A DNA stretch of 64,000 nt from Poriferisodalis sp965215815. GTDB taxonomy: Bacteria; Actinomycetota; Acidimicrobiia; Acidimicrobiales; Poriferisodalaceae. This document shows, in pieces, positions 25,399-36,900 of this stretch. The notes under the pieces were generated by a model, which saw only the letters and a list, made by a program, of their open reading frames with translations, did no database searches and had not been told where the DNA came from. The stretch spans positions 1,240,001 to 1,304,000 of the forward strand of contig NZ_CBDCEO010000013.1 in NCBI RefSeq assembly GCF_965215815.1. The letters run 5' to 3'. A program made the position numbers and the translations under genes. Numbering within the stretch: position 1 is the first letter of the stretch; every line of letters begins with the position of its first letter.

Positions 25399-26913
25399 AT
25401 GACGCGTCGAGGCCGTAGGCGACAGGATTCGGTCGCTGCTGCTGCGGAACCCCGGCAGCAGGCACGCAACATTCTCAAGCCGCTGGAACTCATCAGCGGC
25501 GACGAAGTCGAGCGCATCCACAATGCATCGCTGCGGGTGCTGTCCGAGATCGGCATGAACTTCCTGCTGCCTGAAGCGGTGGAGATTCTGCGCAGGGCGG
25601 GGGCGACGTCCGATGACGGCGTGCGGGTCCGCTTCCCGCCCGAAATGGTCACTGAATCGGTGGCATTGGCGCCGTCGAGCTTCACGCTGCATGCGCGCGA
25701 CCCCGCCAACAGCGTCATCTTCGGCGACGACTGGGTCGTGTTCGGCATGGTCGGGAGCCCGCCGAACGTGTCGGACTTGGATCGTGGCCGGGTCACCGGC
25801 AACTACGTCGACTACTGCAACATGCTGCGCTTGCAGCAACAACTGGATGCGGCCGACACCTGCACCGGGCACTCCGTCGAGCCGATCGATCTCGAAGTGC
25901 GCACCCGCCATCTGGACGCGGTCTCGGCCATGTACACGCTGTCGACCAAGCCGGGCTTTTGCTACTCGCTGGGGCGGGCCCGTGTCAGCGACGCCATCGA
26001 GATCGCTCGCATCGCCCGCGGCATCGACCATGACACGCTGCTGCGAGAGCCGTCCATCCATACGGTCGTAAATGCAAACTCGCCGCTCGTGTACGACAGG
26101 CCGATGCTTGAAGGAGCCATCGAGCTGGCCCGGCACGGCCAGCCGGTCGTGTACACGCCGTTCACGCTGGCGGGTGCGATGGCGCCGATCACGATTGCCG
26201 GAGCGCTCACTTTGCAGAATGCCGAGGCGCTGGCGGGCATCACGCTGGCGCAGTGCGTGAACCCGGGCGTGCCGGTGGTGTACGGCAGCTTCACTTCGAA
26301 TGTCGACATGCGGTCAGGGGCACCGGCGTTCGGCACGCCCGAGTACGTGAAGGCCACCATCATCAGCGGCCAGTTGGCGCGCCGCTACGGCCTGCCGCTG
26401 CGTGCCTCGAACGCGAACGCTTCCAACGCTCCCGATGCGCAGGCGACCTACGAGTCACAGATGTCGTTGTGGGCGTGCCTTGTCGGCGGCATCAATTACG
26501 TGCTGCACGGCCTGGGCTGGCTCGAGGGCGGTCTGTGCGCCTCGTACGAGAAGGTGATCATCGACGCCGAGATGATCCAGATGCTGCGGGCGGTGATGCA
26601 GCCGATCTCCATCGACGACGCTTCGCTCGCTATCGACGCCATTGCCGAGGTCGGACCCGCCAACCATTTCTTCGGCTCTGCCCACACGCTGGAGCGCTAC
26701 GACACCGCCTTTTACGAGCCGATGCTGTCGGACTGGCGCAATTTCGAGACGTGGCAAGAGGACGGAGCGCTCGACGCCACCCAGCGGGCGAACCGCATCT
26801 GGAAGCAGATGCTCGCCGACTACGAAGAGCCGCCGATGGACGACGCCATCCGGGCTGAGCTCACCGACTTCGTCGAGCGCCGCCGAGCCGAAGGCGGCGT
26901 GGAGCCCCTCTAG
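25399..26913 (+). CDS. Trimethylamine methyltransferase family protein (MttB superfamily, non-pyrrolysine)
   Basis: 504-aa TIM-barrel protein related to MttB. Family blocks include ILRRAGATSDDGVRVRFPPEMV, AITLAQCVNPGVPVVYGSFTSNVDMRSGAPAFGTPEY and GGINYVLHGLGWLEGGLCASYEKVIIDAEMIQML. The frame has no in-frame TAG, so it lacks the pyrrolysine of true trimethylamine methyltransferases. Non-Pyl members such as MtgB demethylate glycine betaine or other quaternary amines by passing methyl to a corrinoid protein. No corrinoid protein or RamA activator is encoded nearby, so substrate and acceptor are unknown. GGCGAG before ATG 25399 serves as ribosome-binding site. Confidence 0.82.
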   Translation: MTRRGRRRQDSVAAAAEPRQQARNILKPLELISGDEVERIHNASLRVLSEIGMNFLLPEAVEILRRAGATSDDGVRVRFPPEMVTESVALAPSSFTLHARDPANSVIFGDDWVVFGMVGSPPNVSDLDRGRVTGNYVDYCNMLRLQQQLDAADTCTGHSVEPIDLEVRTRHLDAVSAMYTLSTKPGFCYSLGRARVSDAIEIARIARGIDHDTLLREPSIHTVVNANSPLVYDRPMLEGAIELARHGQPVVYTPFTLAGAMAPITIAGALTLQNAEALAGITLAQCVNPGVPVVYGSFTSNVDMRSGAPAFGTPEYVKATIISGQLARRYGLPLRASNANASNAPDAQATYESQMSLWACLVGGINYVLHGLGWLEGGLCASYEKVIIDAEMIQMLRAVMQPISIDDASLAIDAIAEVGPANHFFGSAHTLERYDTAFYEPMLSDWRNFETWQEDGALDATQRANRIWKQMLADYEEPPMDDAIRAELTDFVERRRAEGGVEPL

Positions 26914-26929
26914 CTCCGGGCCGCTGGGC

Positions 26930-28468
26930 TCAGTTGATCAGCTTTTCCATGCCCTCCCAGAAGGGGGCACGGAGTTTGAACTTCTGCAGCTTGCCGGTGG
27001 CGGTGCGGGCCAACTCCTCGCGGAACTCGACGCTGGTGGGGCACTTGAAGTGCGATATCTCGTCGCGGCAGAAATCGATGAGCTCGCGCTCAGTCACTGC
27101 GTCAACTGCAGCGTCGATCACCACGAGGGCTTTGATGGTCTCGCCCCAGCGCTCGTCGGGCACGCCGATCACGGCCACTTCGGTCACCGCAGGATGGTTG
27201 AACAGCACGTCCTCCACCTCGATGGAGGACACGTTCTCGCCGCCGGTGATGATGACGTCCTTCTTGCGGTCCGAGATGGTGACGTGGTGCTCTGAGTCCA
27301 TCGTGCCGCCGTCGCCGGTGTGGAACCAGCCGTCGGTGATGGCTTCGGCCGTCGCCTCAGGTTGCTCCCAGTAGCCCTCGAGCACGACGTTGGCACGGGC
27401 CAGGATCTCGCCCTGGTTGTCGATGTCGATCTTGACGCCGATCGCCGGGGCGCCCGCCCGGCTCAGCTTGCGGGCCTTCTCGTCGGGATCGAAGTCGTCC
27501 CATTCGGGCCGGCAGCGGTTCATGGTGAGCAGCGGCGCCGTCTCGGTCAGGCCGTAGATCTGGATGAACTCCCAGCCCAGCTCGGTCTCCATCCGTGCGA
27601 TGGTGCGGGTGGGGGGCGGAGCGCCGGCCACCACCATCCGGACGCGTCCGCTGCCGGGGATCTCGCCCTCCCAGTCGGCTGCGGCGTCCAGCACTGCTGA
27701 CACCACAGCCGGAGCGCCGCACATGAGCGTGACGCCGTGCTGGTCGATGCGGCGCAGGATTTCGGGGCCGCGCACCTCGCGCTGCACTATGTGCTTGCCG
27801 CCCATGCCGGTGACGGCGTAGGGCATTCCCCAGCCGTTGCAGTGGAACATCGGCAGCGTGTGCAGGTACACGTCACGGTCGTTGACGCCCGAGTGCCAGC
27901 CGAACGTGGTGGCGTTCACCCACAGCGCCCGGTGAGTCTGCTGCACGCCCTTGGGGCGAGCAGTGGTGCCGGAGGTGTAGTTGATCGTTGCGGTGACGTC
28001 CTCGTCGGGCGTCCACGGTGCCGGCTCGACCCCGGTGGCGTACATCTGGTTGTCGGCGTCGGTGCCCATCACCACGAAGTGCTCGATATCGATGTCCTTG
28101 CAGGTGTCCTCCATCGAGGGATCCACCATCAGCATCGTGGCGCCGCAGTGATCGACGATGTAGCTGATCTCGTCGTGGCTGAGGCGGAAGTTGATCGGCA
28201 CGAAGACGCGGCCGTAGCCCGACACGCCATAGAACGACGTCATGAGCCGTCCGGCGTTCTGGGACACCATCGCGACCCGCTCACCGTGGGTGATGCCCAG
28301 CTGGTCCAGCTTGGCGGCCTGGGCACGCACCAGCTCGCCGAACTGGGCGTAGGTGATCTCGCCGAGCCCGCCGCCGGGCGCCTCGGGTTCGTCGGCTAAT
28401 GCCACCCGGTCCGGGTAGACGTTCTCGGCCCGGTACAGGAAGTCGGAAACAGTAAACGGAACCTTCAT
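26930..28468 (-). CDS. Acyl-CoA synthetase (AMP-binding, FadD-like)
   Basis: Activates a carboxylic acid to its CoA ester via an acyl-adenylate. The 512-aa ANL-family protein has the P-loop TINYTSGTTARPKGVQQTHRAL, the adenine motif IQIYGLTETAPLL, GWFHTGDGGTMDSEHHVTISDRKKDVIITGGENVSS, and the C-terminal lysine in ARTATGKLQKFKLR. AGGGGACG precedes the ATG. It is convergent with the MttB-family gene, 16 bp apart. The acyl substrate is unclear; medium-chain or methylmercaptopropionate-like acids are possible. Confidence 0.88.
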   Translation of the reverse strand: MKVPFTVSDFLYRAENVYPDRVALADEPEAPGGGLGEITYAQFGELVRAQAAKLDQLGITHGERVAMVSQNAGRLMTSFYGVSGYGRVFVPINFRLSHDEISYIVDHCGATMLMVDPSMEDTCKDIDIEHFVVMGTDADNQMYATGVEPAPWTPDEDVTATINYTSGTTARPKGVQQTHRALWVNATTFGWHSGVNDRDVYLHTLPMFHCNGWGMPYAVTGMGGKHIVQREVRGPEILRRIDQHGVTLMCGAPAVVSAVLDAAADWEGEIPGSGRVRMVVAGAPPPTRTIARMETELGWEFIQIYGLTETAPLLTMNRCRPEWDDFDPDEKARKLSRAGAPAIGVKIDIDNQGEILARANVVLEGYWEQPEATAEAITDGWFHTGDGGTMDSEHHVTISDRKKDVIITGGENVSSIEVEDVLFNHPAVTEVAVIGVPDERWGETIKALVVIDAAVDAVTERELIDFCRDEISHFKCPTSVEFREELARTATGKLQKFKLRAPFWEGMEKLIN

Positions 28469-28607
28469 GTCGTCCCCTCAGTGTCGTGCGTCGTCGTGGG
28501 CCGTGTTCGTGTGTTTGCTCTGCTGACCGCCGGGGGTCACCCCTGGGCGGTCGGCCGCGCCAACTCTAGAGCGGGCTGTGGCGGCAGTGCCCTGGCTGGT
28601 GGCCTCC

Positions 28608-28613
28608 TAGGGT
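28608..28613 (+). promoter_or_regulatory. -10 element for the 5'-3' exonuclease (TAGGGT)
   Basis: TAGGGT ends 7 nt before ATG 28621, a leaderless arrangement. Confidence 0.5.
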
Positions 28614-28620
28614 CGCGTCC

Positions 28621-29538
28621 ATGGAGGGAGCGCACGGACCGCCGCCCGCCGCGGGTCAGTTCGACGTTCACCTGATCGACGGCACCTACGAACTGTTCCG
28701 CCACTTCTTCGCCGTTCCCCGCCGCGATTCGGCCGACGGCGCCGAGATTGGGGCACTGCGGGGGGTGCTCGGCAACATCGTGATGCTGCTGGAGCAGGGC
28801 GCCACCCATGTGGCGGTGGCCACCGATCATGTCGTGGAGTCGTTTCGCAACGATCTGTGGCCCGGCTACAAGGACGGCTCAGGAATCGAGCCGGATCTGC
28901 TGGCGCAGTTCCATCCCACCGAGGAAGCGCTGCGCCTGTTGGGCGTTGCTGTGTGGCCGATGATCGAATTCGAAGCCGATGACGCCATGGCCGCCGGTGC
29001 TGCGATGGCCGCAGACGACGACCGGGTCCGGCAGGTGTTCATCTGCACGCCCGACAAGGACCTGAGCCAGTGCGTCGGTGGCACGGTCGTCCAGTGGGAT
29101 CGCCGTGCCGACGAGGTCTTTGACGCGAGCGGTGTCGAAGCCAAGTTCGGCGTCAGCCCCGGGTCGATCCCCGATTACTTGGGCTTGATGGGCGACAACG
29201 CAGACGGCTTTCCGGGCCTGCGCGGCTGGGGCGCCAAGTCGACATCGGTGATGCTGTCGCACTACGGCCACATCGAGGAGATTCCCGACTCCCACGAAGA
29301 CTGGGCGCCCAAGGTCCGAGGCGCGGCCGGTCTTGCCACAACGCTTGCTGCCGAGCGTGATCTGGCCCTGCTGTTCCGCCGCATCGCCACCGTCCGCACC
29401 GATGCACCGGTGTCAGAAAGCGTCGACGAGCTGGCATGGCGCGGCCCGCACCGCGGTTTCGAAGACCTCTGCGAACAGATCGGCGCCGGGGCACTCGTCG
29501 ACCGCGTGATGAATCTGGCCGCCTACCGCGCTGACTGA
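28621..29538 (+). CDS. 5'-3' exonuclease (PolA N-terminal domain-like, stand-alone)
   Basis: 305-aa flap-type nuclease that removes RNA primers or flaps. Acidic metal-binding residues are seen in HLIDGTYELFRHFF, IEFEADDAMAAGAAMA and FICTPDKDLSQCV. The helix-three-turn-helix DNA-binding part is IPDYLGLMGDNADGFPGLRGWGAKST. It lacks polymerase domains. Its stop codon lies in the first unit of a four-copy 15-bp tandem repeat. Confidence 0.88.
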   Translation: MEGAHGPPPAAGQFDVHLIDGTYELFRHFFAVPRRDSADGAEIGALRGVLGNIVMLLEQGATHVAVATDHVVESFRNDLWPGYKDGSGIEPDLLAQFHPTEEALRLLGVAVWPMIEFEADDAMAAGAAMAADDDRVRQVFICTPDKDLSQCVGGTVVQWDRRADEVFDASGVEAKFGVSPGSIPDYLGLMGDNADGFPGLRGWGAKSTSVMLSHYGHIEEIPDSHEDWAPKVRGAAGLATTLAAERDLALLFRRIATVRTDAPVSESVDELAWRGPHRGFEDLCEQIGAGALVDRVMNLAAYRAD

Positions 29539-29590
29539 GTTCAGGCCGACTGAGTTGAGGCCGACTGAGTTGAGGCCGACTGAGTTGAGA
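29531..29590 (+). repeat. Four tandem 15-bp repeats
   Basis: Units begin at 29531, 29546, 29561 and 29576 with consensus CCGACTGAGTTGAGG; the first and last have small differences. The array starts at the last codons of the exonuclease gene (TGA at 29536-29538) and extends into the gap before the convergent VOC gene. Confidence 0.85.
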
Positions 29591-29613
29591 TTGTGGCCAG
29601 GTGAGTCTGTGAC

Positions 29614-29973
29614 TCAGGCCGGTTGGTTCAACTCGATCATGTTGCCGGCCGGGTCAAAGAAGAACGTCTGCCGCGCTGTCGTGCCCGGCAGCGGCACCGG
29701 GTCTTTGACCCTGACGCCTGCATCGCGCAGCTCAGTCACGGTGGCGTCGATGTCGTTCACCTTGAACGCCCAATGCTGGCCCTTCGGCGGCACCCAGTCG
29801 GGTACCTCGATGAGGTGCACCTCGCCGCCGCCGGGAGTCTGCAACCAACGCCCGTTGAAGCCGAAGTCCGGCCGATCCAGCTGCTTCATGCCCAGGATGC
29901 CGGTATAGAACGGCGCCGCAGCGTCGACATCCGCGCAGTTGATCGATACGTGGTGCACAGGCCCCAGTTCCAT
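29614..29973 (-). CDS. VOC (glyoxalase/bleomycin resistance) family protein
   Basis: 119-aa single-domain VOC-fold protein. Metal-binding positions are visible in VHHVSINCADVDAAAPFYTGILGMK, GGGEVHLIEVPDW and FFFDPAGNMIELNQPA. Such proteins include isomerases, lyases, dioxygenases and resistance proteins; the substrate is unknown. TAAGCT lies 6 nt before the ATG on the minus strand. Confidence 0.82.
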   Translation of the reverse strand: MELGPVHHVSINCADVDAAAPFYTGILGMKQLDRPDFGFNGRWLQTPGGGEVHLIEVPDWVPPKGQHWAFKVNDIDATVTELRDAGVRVKDPVPLPGTTARQTFFFDPAGNMIELNQPA

Positions 29974-29979
29974 GCCCGC

Positions 29980-29985
29980 AGCTTA
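29980..29985 (-). promoter_or_regulatory. -10 element for the VOC gene (TAAGCT)
   Basis: TAAGCT ends 6 nt before ATG 29973 on the minus strand. Confidence 0.45.
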
Positions 29986-30099
29986 GGCCCAAGCCCCACA
30001 CCGCTGTCTGCCGACCGCGCGTGCAGCGACCCGGTCGCCGAGTGCCCAGGCTGCGCTCTCGCCCTGCCCGCCAGACATTTCGGAATGGCACTAAAATGC

Positions 30100-30105
30100 T
30101 ATGTT
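30100..30105 (+). promoter_or_regulatory. -10 element for the MazE/MazF-like pair (TATGTT)
   Basis: TATGTT ends 6 nt before ATG 30112. The surrounding bases are AT-rich relative to the neighbourhood. Confidence 0.5.
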
Positions 30106-30111
30106 GGTGGC

Positions 30112-30387
30112 ATGAGGCAGCGGGTAAGTACTACGGTCGATGCGGAGCTTCTGGATCAGGCGCGCGGCCTTCGAGAATGGTCGACTGACGCAGCGATGAT
30201 CGAGGAAGCCTTGGAAGCACTTACCGATCGTCACCGGCAGGCCGAGATCGACGCTGCCTACGAGGCGTACGACCGCATTCCCATGAACACACCCGACGCT
30301 TGGGGCGACTTGGAGTCGTTTGTGTTAGCGAAATGGGGGGACGCGCCGGGTCGCGAGAACCCTGATCTGGATCAGTCCGCGCGGTGA
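30112..30387 (+). CDS. Antitoxin, ribbon-helix-helix MazE-like
   Basis: 91-aa antitoxin. The N-terminus RQRVSTTVDAELLDQARGLREWSTDAAMIEEALEALTDRH fits a ribbon-helix-helix DNA-binding domain like mycobacterial MazE antitoxins. The acidic C-terminus would bind the toxin. Its TGA overlaps the toxin GTG. The start ATG 30112 has a -10 hexamer 6 nt upstream. Confidence 0.82.
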   Translation: MRQRVSTTVDAELLDQARGLREWSTDAAMIEEALEALTDRHRQAEIDAAYEAYDRIPMNTPDAWGDLESFVLAKWGDAPGRENPDLDQSAR

Positions 30388-30713
30388 CCACTGCTCGTCC
30401 TCGGTGGGGTGAGGTTTGGTGGCTCGAGTCGCCCGAGTCGGGCAGGCGTCCGGTGGTTGTACTGCTTCGGGACAGTGCGTTGGATCGGCTCGCCACGGCG
30501 ATTGTTGCTCCGTGCACCACGACGATCAGGGGCTTGCCCAGCGAAATCGTTCTCGAACCCGGAGATGATCCTGTGTTGCGGGTTTCAGCGGTCAATCTGG
30601 ATTCGATCGAAGGCGCACCTCAGTCACACCTTGTGGAACGACTGGGCCGGCTGAGCGATGAACGCATGCGGCAGATCTGCCGCGCCTTGGAAGTAGCCGT
30701 CGCTTGCTCCTAG
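30384..30713 (+). CDS. MazF/PemK-type endoribonuclease toxin
   Basis: 109-aa protein of the CcdB/MazF fold. The typical start RWGEVWWLESPESGRRPVVVLLRDSALDRL is followed by ATAIVAPCTTTIRGLPSEIVLEPGD and SAVNLDSI, where the conserved Thr/Ser for RNA cleavage sits. It begins with GTG overlapping the antitoxin stop. It would cut mRNA at short sequence motifs when released from the antitoxin. Confidence 0.88.
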   Translation: MTTARPRWGEVWWLESPESGRRPVVVLLRDSALDRLATAIVAPCTTTIRGLPSEIVLEPGDDPVLRVSAVNLDSIEGAPQSHLVERLGRLSDERMRQICRALEVAVACS

Positions 30714-30781
30714 CACCGTTGCGTGACACGCGAGCCACGCCACCGAAATGGCTTCAGCGGGTTCGCCAGAGGGCTTTCTCG

Positions 30782-30787
30782 TAGGCT
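30782..30787 (+). promoter_or_regulatory. -10 element for the acyl-CoA carboxylase operon (TAGGCT)
   Basis: TAGGCT ends 7 nt before ATG 30795. It supports this ATG rather than upstream in-frame codons that overlap the toxin gene's 3' region. Confidence 0.5.
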
Positions 30788-30794
30788 CTGCCAG

Positions 30795-32351
<1,557 letters not shown>

Positions 32352-32382
32352 CCGAGTCACAGATGTACACAGCGAGCCACGG

Positions 32383-32589
32383 GTGACAGGGTCCGTCATC
32401 AGCTCGTCGCATGTGGCCATCTCACCCGCGGCGAGCGCGGAGGAAGCCGCCGCCATCGTCGCCGCACTCGAGCTGCTGTGGCCTCGTCCCGCTCCGGCTC
32501 CAGGCCATGCCGGCCCGCCCAGCAAGTGGCGCTTCAGCGGCCGCCCATGGCAGGCCCCCGCCCGGTGGCCCGCCGTCCGCTACCGCTAG
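32383..32589 (+). CDS. Acyl-CoA carboxylase epsilon subunit
   Basis: A 68-aa protein directly after the beta subunit. The pattern EEAAAIVAALELLW followed by KWRFSGRPWQAPARWP resembles the small epsilon subunits that stabilise actinobacterial acyl-CoA carboxylases. GTG 32383 is taken as start, 31 bp after the beta stop, although upstream in-frame codons exist. The next gene begins 2 bp after its stop. Confidence 0.7.
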   Translation: MTGSVISSSHVAISPAASAEEAAAIVAALELLWPRPAPAPGHAGPPSKWRFSGRPWQAPARWPAVRYR

Positions 32590-32591
32590 CC

Positions 32592-33770
32592 GTGTCAGCC
32601 GGCCCGACTCCCGACACGCCCATGCCGCTCGAAGGACTGCGGGTGGTGGACCTCTCGTCGGTGTTCGCAGGACCGCACTGCGCCCGCTACCTGGCCGACT
32701 TCGGTGCCGACGTCATCAAGGTGGAGCGTCCGGGCGGCGACACCGTTCGCAACATGGGTTGGCGCGACTCCGACGGCGGGACGCTGTGGTGGCGTCTCGT
32801 GAACCGCAACAAGCGCTGCGTGACCCTCGACCTCAAGGCCTCCGACGACCTGGCGCTGCTGCAACGCCTGCTGGCGGTCGCCGACGTGCTGGTGGAGAAC
32901 TTCCGACCCGGCAAGCTCGAGGCTCTCGGCCTGGTTCCCGACGAGCTGATTGAAGCCAATCCGAAACTGGTGATCGTTCGGCTGACCGGCTTCGGCCAAG
33001 ACGGGCCCTATCGCGACCGTCCCGGCTTCGCCACCCTTGCGGAAGCCATGAGCGGCTTCGCCTCGATGAACGGCGAGGCCGACGGAGCCCCGCTGCTGCC
33101 GCCGGTTGCGCTCACCGATGAGATCGCCGGACTCGCGGGCGCGTTCGCCGCGCTGGCGGCCGTGCGCAGCGGCGTCGGTCAGGTTGTCGATGTCAACCTG
33201 CTGGAGTCCATGTCGCAGGTGATGGGCCCGCTCATGACCGCCTGGCACACCGAGGGCTACCTGCAGCCCCGGCTGGGATCGGGCATTCCCTACAGCGTCC
33301 CCCGTGGCACCTACCAGGCGTCCGACGGTGGCTGGCTGGCCGTGAGCACTTCGAGCGACTCGGTTGCCGCCCGGGTCATGGCGATGATCGGCGTGGGAGA
33401 CGACGAGCGCTTCACGACATTTGAGGGACGTATGGCCCACCGCGCCGAGTTGGACACGGCAATGGCCGAGTGGGTGTGCCAGCGGACGCTCGCCGAGGCG
33501 GTGGCCGCCTTCGACGAAGCGCAGGCCGCAGCAGCACCAGTGCTCGACATGAGCCAACTCTCCGACGACCCGCACGCCACCGCACGCGGCGTGTTCGTGG
33601 AGGTCGACGGGCTGGTGCAACAGAACGTGGTTGCCCGGCTCAGTGCCACGCCCGGCCGGGTCCGCTGGACCGGCCGCCCCGAAGGCGCCGACAACGCGTG
33701 CCTCGCCGGCGTCGAAGACGCTGGCCGCAGCGGTGCTGATCCCTGGCCCGAGCCCTCAATGCGATCCTGA
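32592..33770 (+). CDS. CaiB/BaiF (class III) CoA transferase
   Basis: Transfers CoA between acyl groups through an enzyme-bound aspartyl anhydride. The 392-aa protein has the family start LEGLRVVDLSSVFAGPHCARYLADFGADVIKVERPGGD, WWRLVNRNKRCVTLDLK, and the FAAL and GxGQVVDVNLLESM blocks; the catalytic Asp is expected in VDVNLLES. The C-terminal APVLDMSQLSDDPHATARGVF is also typical. GTG 32592 lies 2 bp past the epsilon stop. An ATG 30 nt downstream (MPLEGLRVVD) is an alternative start. The substrate is not determinable. Confidence 0.88.
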   Translation: MSAGPTPDTPMPLEGLRVVDLSSVFAGPHCARYLADFGADVIKVERPGGDTVRNMGWRDSDGGTLWWRLVNRNKRCVTLDLKASDDLALLQRLLAVADVLVENFRPGKLEALGLVPDELIEANPKLVIVRLTGFGQDGPYRDRPGFATLAEAMSGFASMNGEADGAPLLPPVALTDEIAGLAGAFAALAAVRSGVGQVVDVNLLESMSQVMGPLMTAWHTEGYLQPRLGSGIPYSVPRGTYQASDGGWLAVSTSSDSVAARVMAMIGVGDDERFTTFEGRMAHRAELDTAMAEWVCQRTLAEAVAAFDEAQAAAAPVLDMSQLSDDPHATARGVFVEVDGLVQQNVVARLSATPGRVRWTGRPEGADNACLAGVEDAGRSGADPWPEPSMRS

Positions 33771-33959
33771 GACTCGCAGCAGTGGCGACCTGCGTCACGA
33801 ACGACCCTGCGCGTCCATGAGTCCCGTGCGCTCCTGAGCCTCCGTCGTTCGGTTCACGCGGAACTGACGAGGCCGTCCTCGGCACCGCGGAACCAATAAT
33901 GTACACGGTCACGTGAAATACCGACATGTGATATTCCGAGTGCATACGAAAGGCTCTGA

Positions 33960-36900
33960 GTGCACAATTCGGCGAACTCGGGGGGGCTACGCGTTGCTGC
34001 GGCGACCGTTGTTCTGGCGGCGACGTGGTGGCTGCCGGGCACCCAACCGGCGAATGCGCAAGCTCACATTGTTCTCTCGCTGAGCCCTACCAGCGTCGCC
34101 GCGGGCGCCGCGGACCTGAGCGGCTTCACCGACTTCCGATCTGAAGCGCTGAGCAGCAGAGAGCCTCTGTCGGACACCCACATCATCGATGCCGATCAGC
34201 CTCCCAGGATTGATCATGACGATCCGATCGAGGTGCCGGAGGATCGCACGGACACCACAGGCCTGGCCGCCACCGATCCGGACAGCCCGGGCAGTGCGCT
34301 GACCTGGTCGATCCCGGGGGGCGCAGGCGGCGCGGACGCGATGCACTTCGTGCTCGATGCGCAGGACGACTTGGCATTCGCCGAGCCCAAGGACTACGAG
34401 CTGCCCGACGGCGCCGTCGGTGATCGGATCTACGAAGTCATGGTGAGCCTCAGCGACGGCCTGACGTCGCTGACTGCGGACCTGACGGTCGTGCTGGCTG
34501 ACGTGGACGAGCCGCCGGTCGTGACGGGAAGCCGGTTGGTGCGCTTCGCAGAGAACAACACCGTGGCGGTGTCGAGCTACAGCGCCCAGGATCCTGAAGG
34601 CGCTGAGGTGCAGTGGGGGCTGTCAGGCACAGACGCTGCAGTATTTGTGATCGACGGCGGCGTGCTGAGCTTCGTATCCCCGCCGGACCGGGAGATGCCC
34701 GCTGATCGTGGTGGCGACAGCGTGTACGACGTTGTCGTCGAAGCCTTTGACGGTGCCCTGGTTGCCTCGTTCTCCGTCGTGGTGCTGGTGACCGATGTTG
34801 ACGAGGCGCCGACAGTGTCCGGCCGCAGCGAACTGACTGTCGATGAGCACACGTCGGGCACGCTTGCGCGCTACAGCGCTGTCGATCCCGAGCGTCGCTT
34901 GGTCGCATGGCAGTTGTCGGGTGACGACGCGGCCGCGTTCACGATTGCCGACGGTGCGCTTGCGTTCAAGTTCCCAGCGGATTTCGAGGACGAACAGGAT
35001 GCGGACAGCGACAACGTCTACGAGGTGACTGTCGAGGCATTTGACGGCCTCAATACGGGTGCGCTGGATCTGCGCGTGCAGGTGGAGAACGTGGACGAGC
35101 CAGGACTCCTGTCGTTGTGGCCGCTGCAGCCTCGTGTCGGCCAGGCACTCAGTGCGTTGCTGAACGATCCTGACATCATCGAGGCAGCGTCAGTGGTGTG
35201 GGGCTGGGAGCGTTCGTCCGATCGGGTGTCATGGACGACGATCGGCACGGCCGAGGCGGATGCCTACACACCGGTTGCACAGGATGTGGGCACGTACTTG
35301 CGTGTGACTGCCACCTATGCCGACGGCGAGGACGCCGGCAAGCGGGTCACGAGGGCGTCCGCAGGAGCGGTCGACATGGCCCTGTCGACAAACCGGTCAC
35401 CGGAGTTTCCGAGGGACGCACCCACGTTCAGCATCGCCGAGAACGCTCCATTCGGCACGCTCGTGGGCATTCCGGTGCAGGCGACCGATCCAGACGGCGA
35501 TGTGCTGAGCTATTCGCGGGGACGACGGGTGTTCCACGGCGCCGCATTCACGATTGACCGCCAAACGGGCCAACTGCGCACCGCATACGCGTTCGAATAC
35601 GAGTCATTCCTCAACACGCTCGTCGTGTTGGTCGTGGTCATCGACCCTTCCGGCGCCGACGATACAACGTATGTGACCATTGCCGTTGAAGACGTCGATG
35701 AGCCTCCCATGGTGGACGCGCCCGGGGTGGCCTACATCGAAGAGGGGTCGACCGTTGCGGTCTGCGTGTGCACCGCCGTTGATCCTGACGGCGACGCGAC
35801 GCCTACTTGGCGTCTGTCGGGACCCGATGCGCCGGCATTCGAGCTTGACGCGGGCACGCTCCGATTCGTAACACCTCCAGACTATGAGGCACCCGCAGAC
35901 AGGGGCCGCGACAACGTGTACGAGGTGAGCGTCGTCGCGAACGACAGCGGCGGCGACGGTACAGCCGACATCATCGTCAATGTGGTCGATGTCAACGAAG
36001 CGCCGATCCTGAGCGGGCCGTCCGAACTCAGCGCGACTGCTCCCACCACAGCAACGGTGGCTTCGTTTGTGGCAGCTGATCCCGAGGACGATCCTGTCAG
36101 ATGGTCGCTGGCAGGCGACGACGCGCAACGGTTCTGGATCGATGACGGCCGCTTGAGATTCCGCGCACCGCCGAGCACAGACCAGCCTGCAGATGCCGAT
36201 GCGGACAACGTGTACGACATTGTCGTCGTTGCCACTGACGGCGAGTTGGCTGCCGAGTTCGCAGTCGAGGTAACAGTCACCGCGCGACCCGCGCCGAGCG
36301 GCGTCGGACCCATTGGCTCAGGCGGTGGCGGCGGGTCGCGTGCGCCATCAGCGTTACAGCTGCGCCGGATCGCCGGACAGGATCGCTTCGGCACGGCGCG
36401 TGCAGTGATGGCCCGGTGGGCCGACGTCACCACCGGCAGGCCCGATACGGCGGTGCTGGTATCGGGCGATGCGTGGCCGGACGCGCTGGCAGCCGCGGGT
36501 CTGGCGGGAACGCTGGGCGGTCCGGTGCTGCTGGCCGGTCCCGACGGTCTCGATGAGGCGCAGGCCACGGCAGCCGCGGTGGCAGGCATCACCCGCGTCG
36601 TGGTCGTCGGCGGCGAGGCAGTGGTGCCGTCGACGGTCCTGGATGACCTCGACGGGTTTGAGGTGAGCCGCGTCGCTGGCACTGACCGGTACCGAACCGC
36701 TGCAGCCGTAGCTCGGCACACCGGAACCGCTGGAGCGTTTCGCAGCCACGGCGCCACGGCGATCGTGGTGAGCGGCGAGGCATTTGCCGATGCGATCGTC
36801 GCGGGTCCGCTGGCTGTTGCGGGCAAGCACCCGGTGCTACTGACCCAAGCGGAGAGGCTGCCGGATGCGGCACGGGAAGCACTCGCGGCGCTTGCCGTCC

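Noticed and set aside
25399..26913. Pyrrolysine-containing MttB
   Set aside because: The frame contains no in-frame TAG and no pyl genes are seen, so it is a non-Pyl family member.
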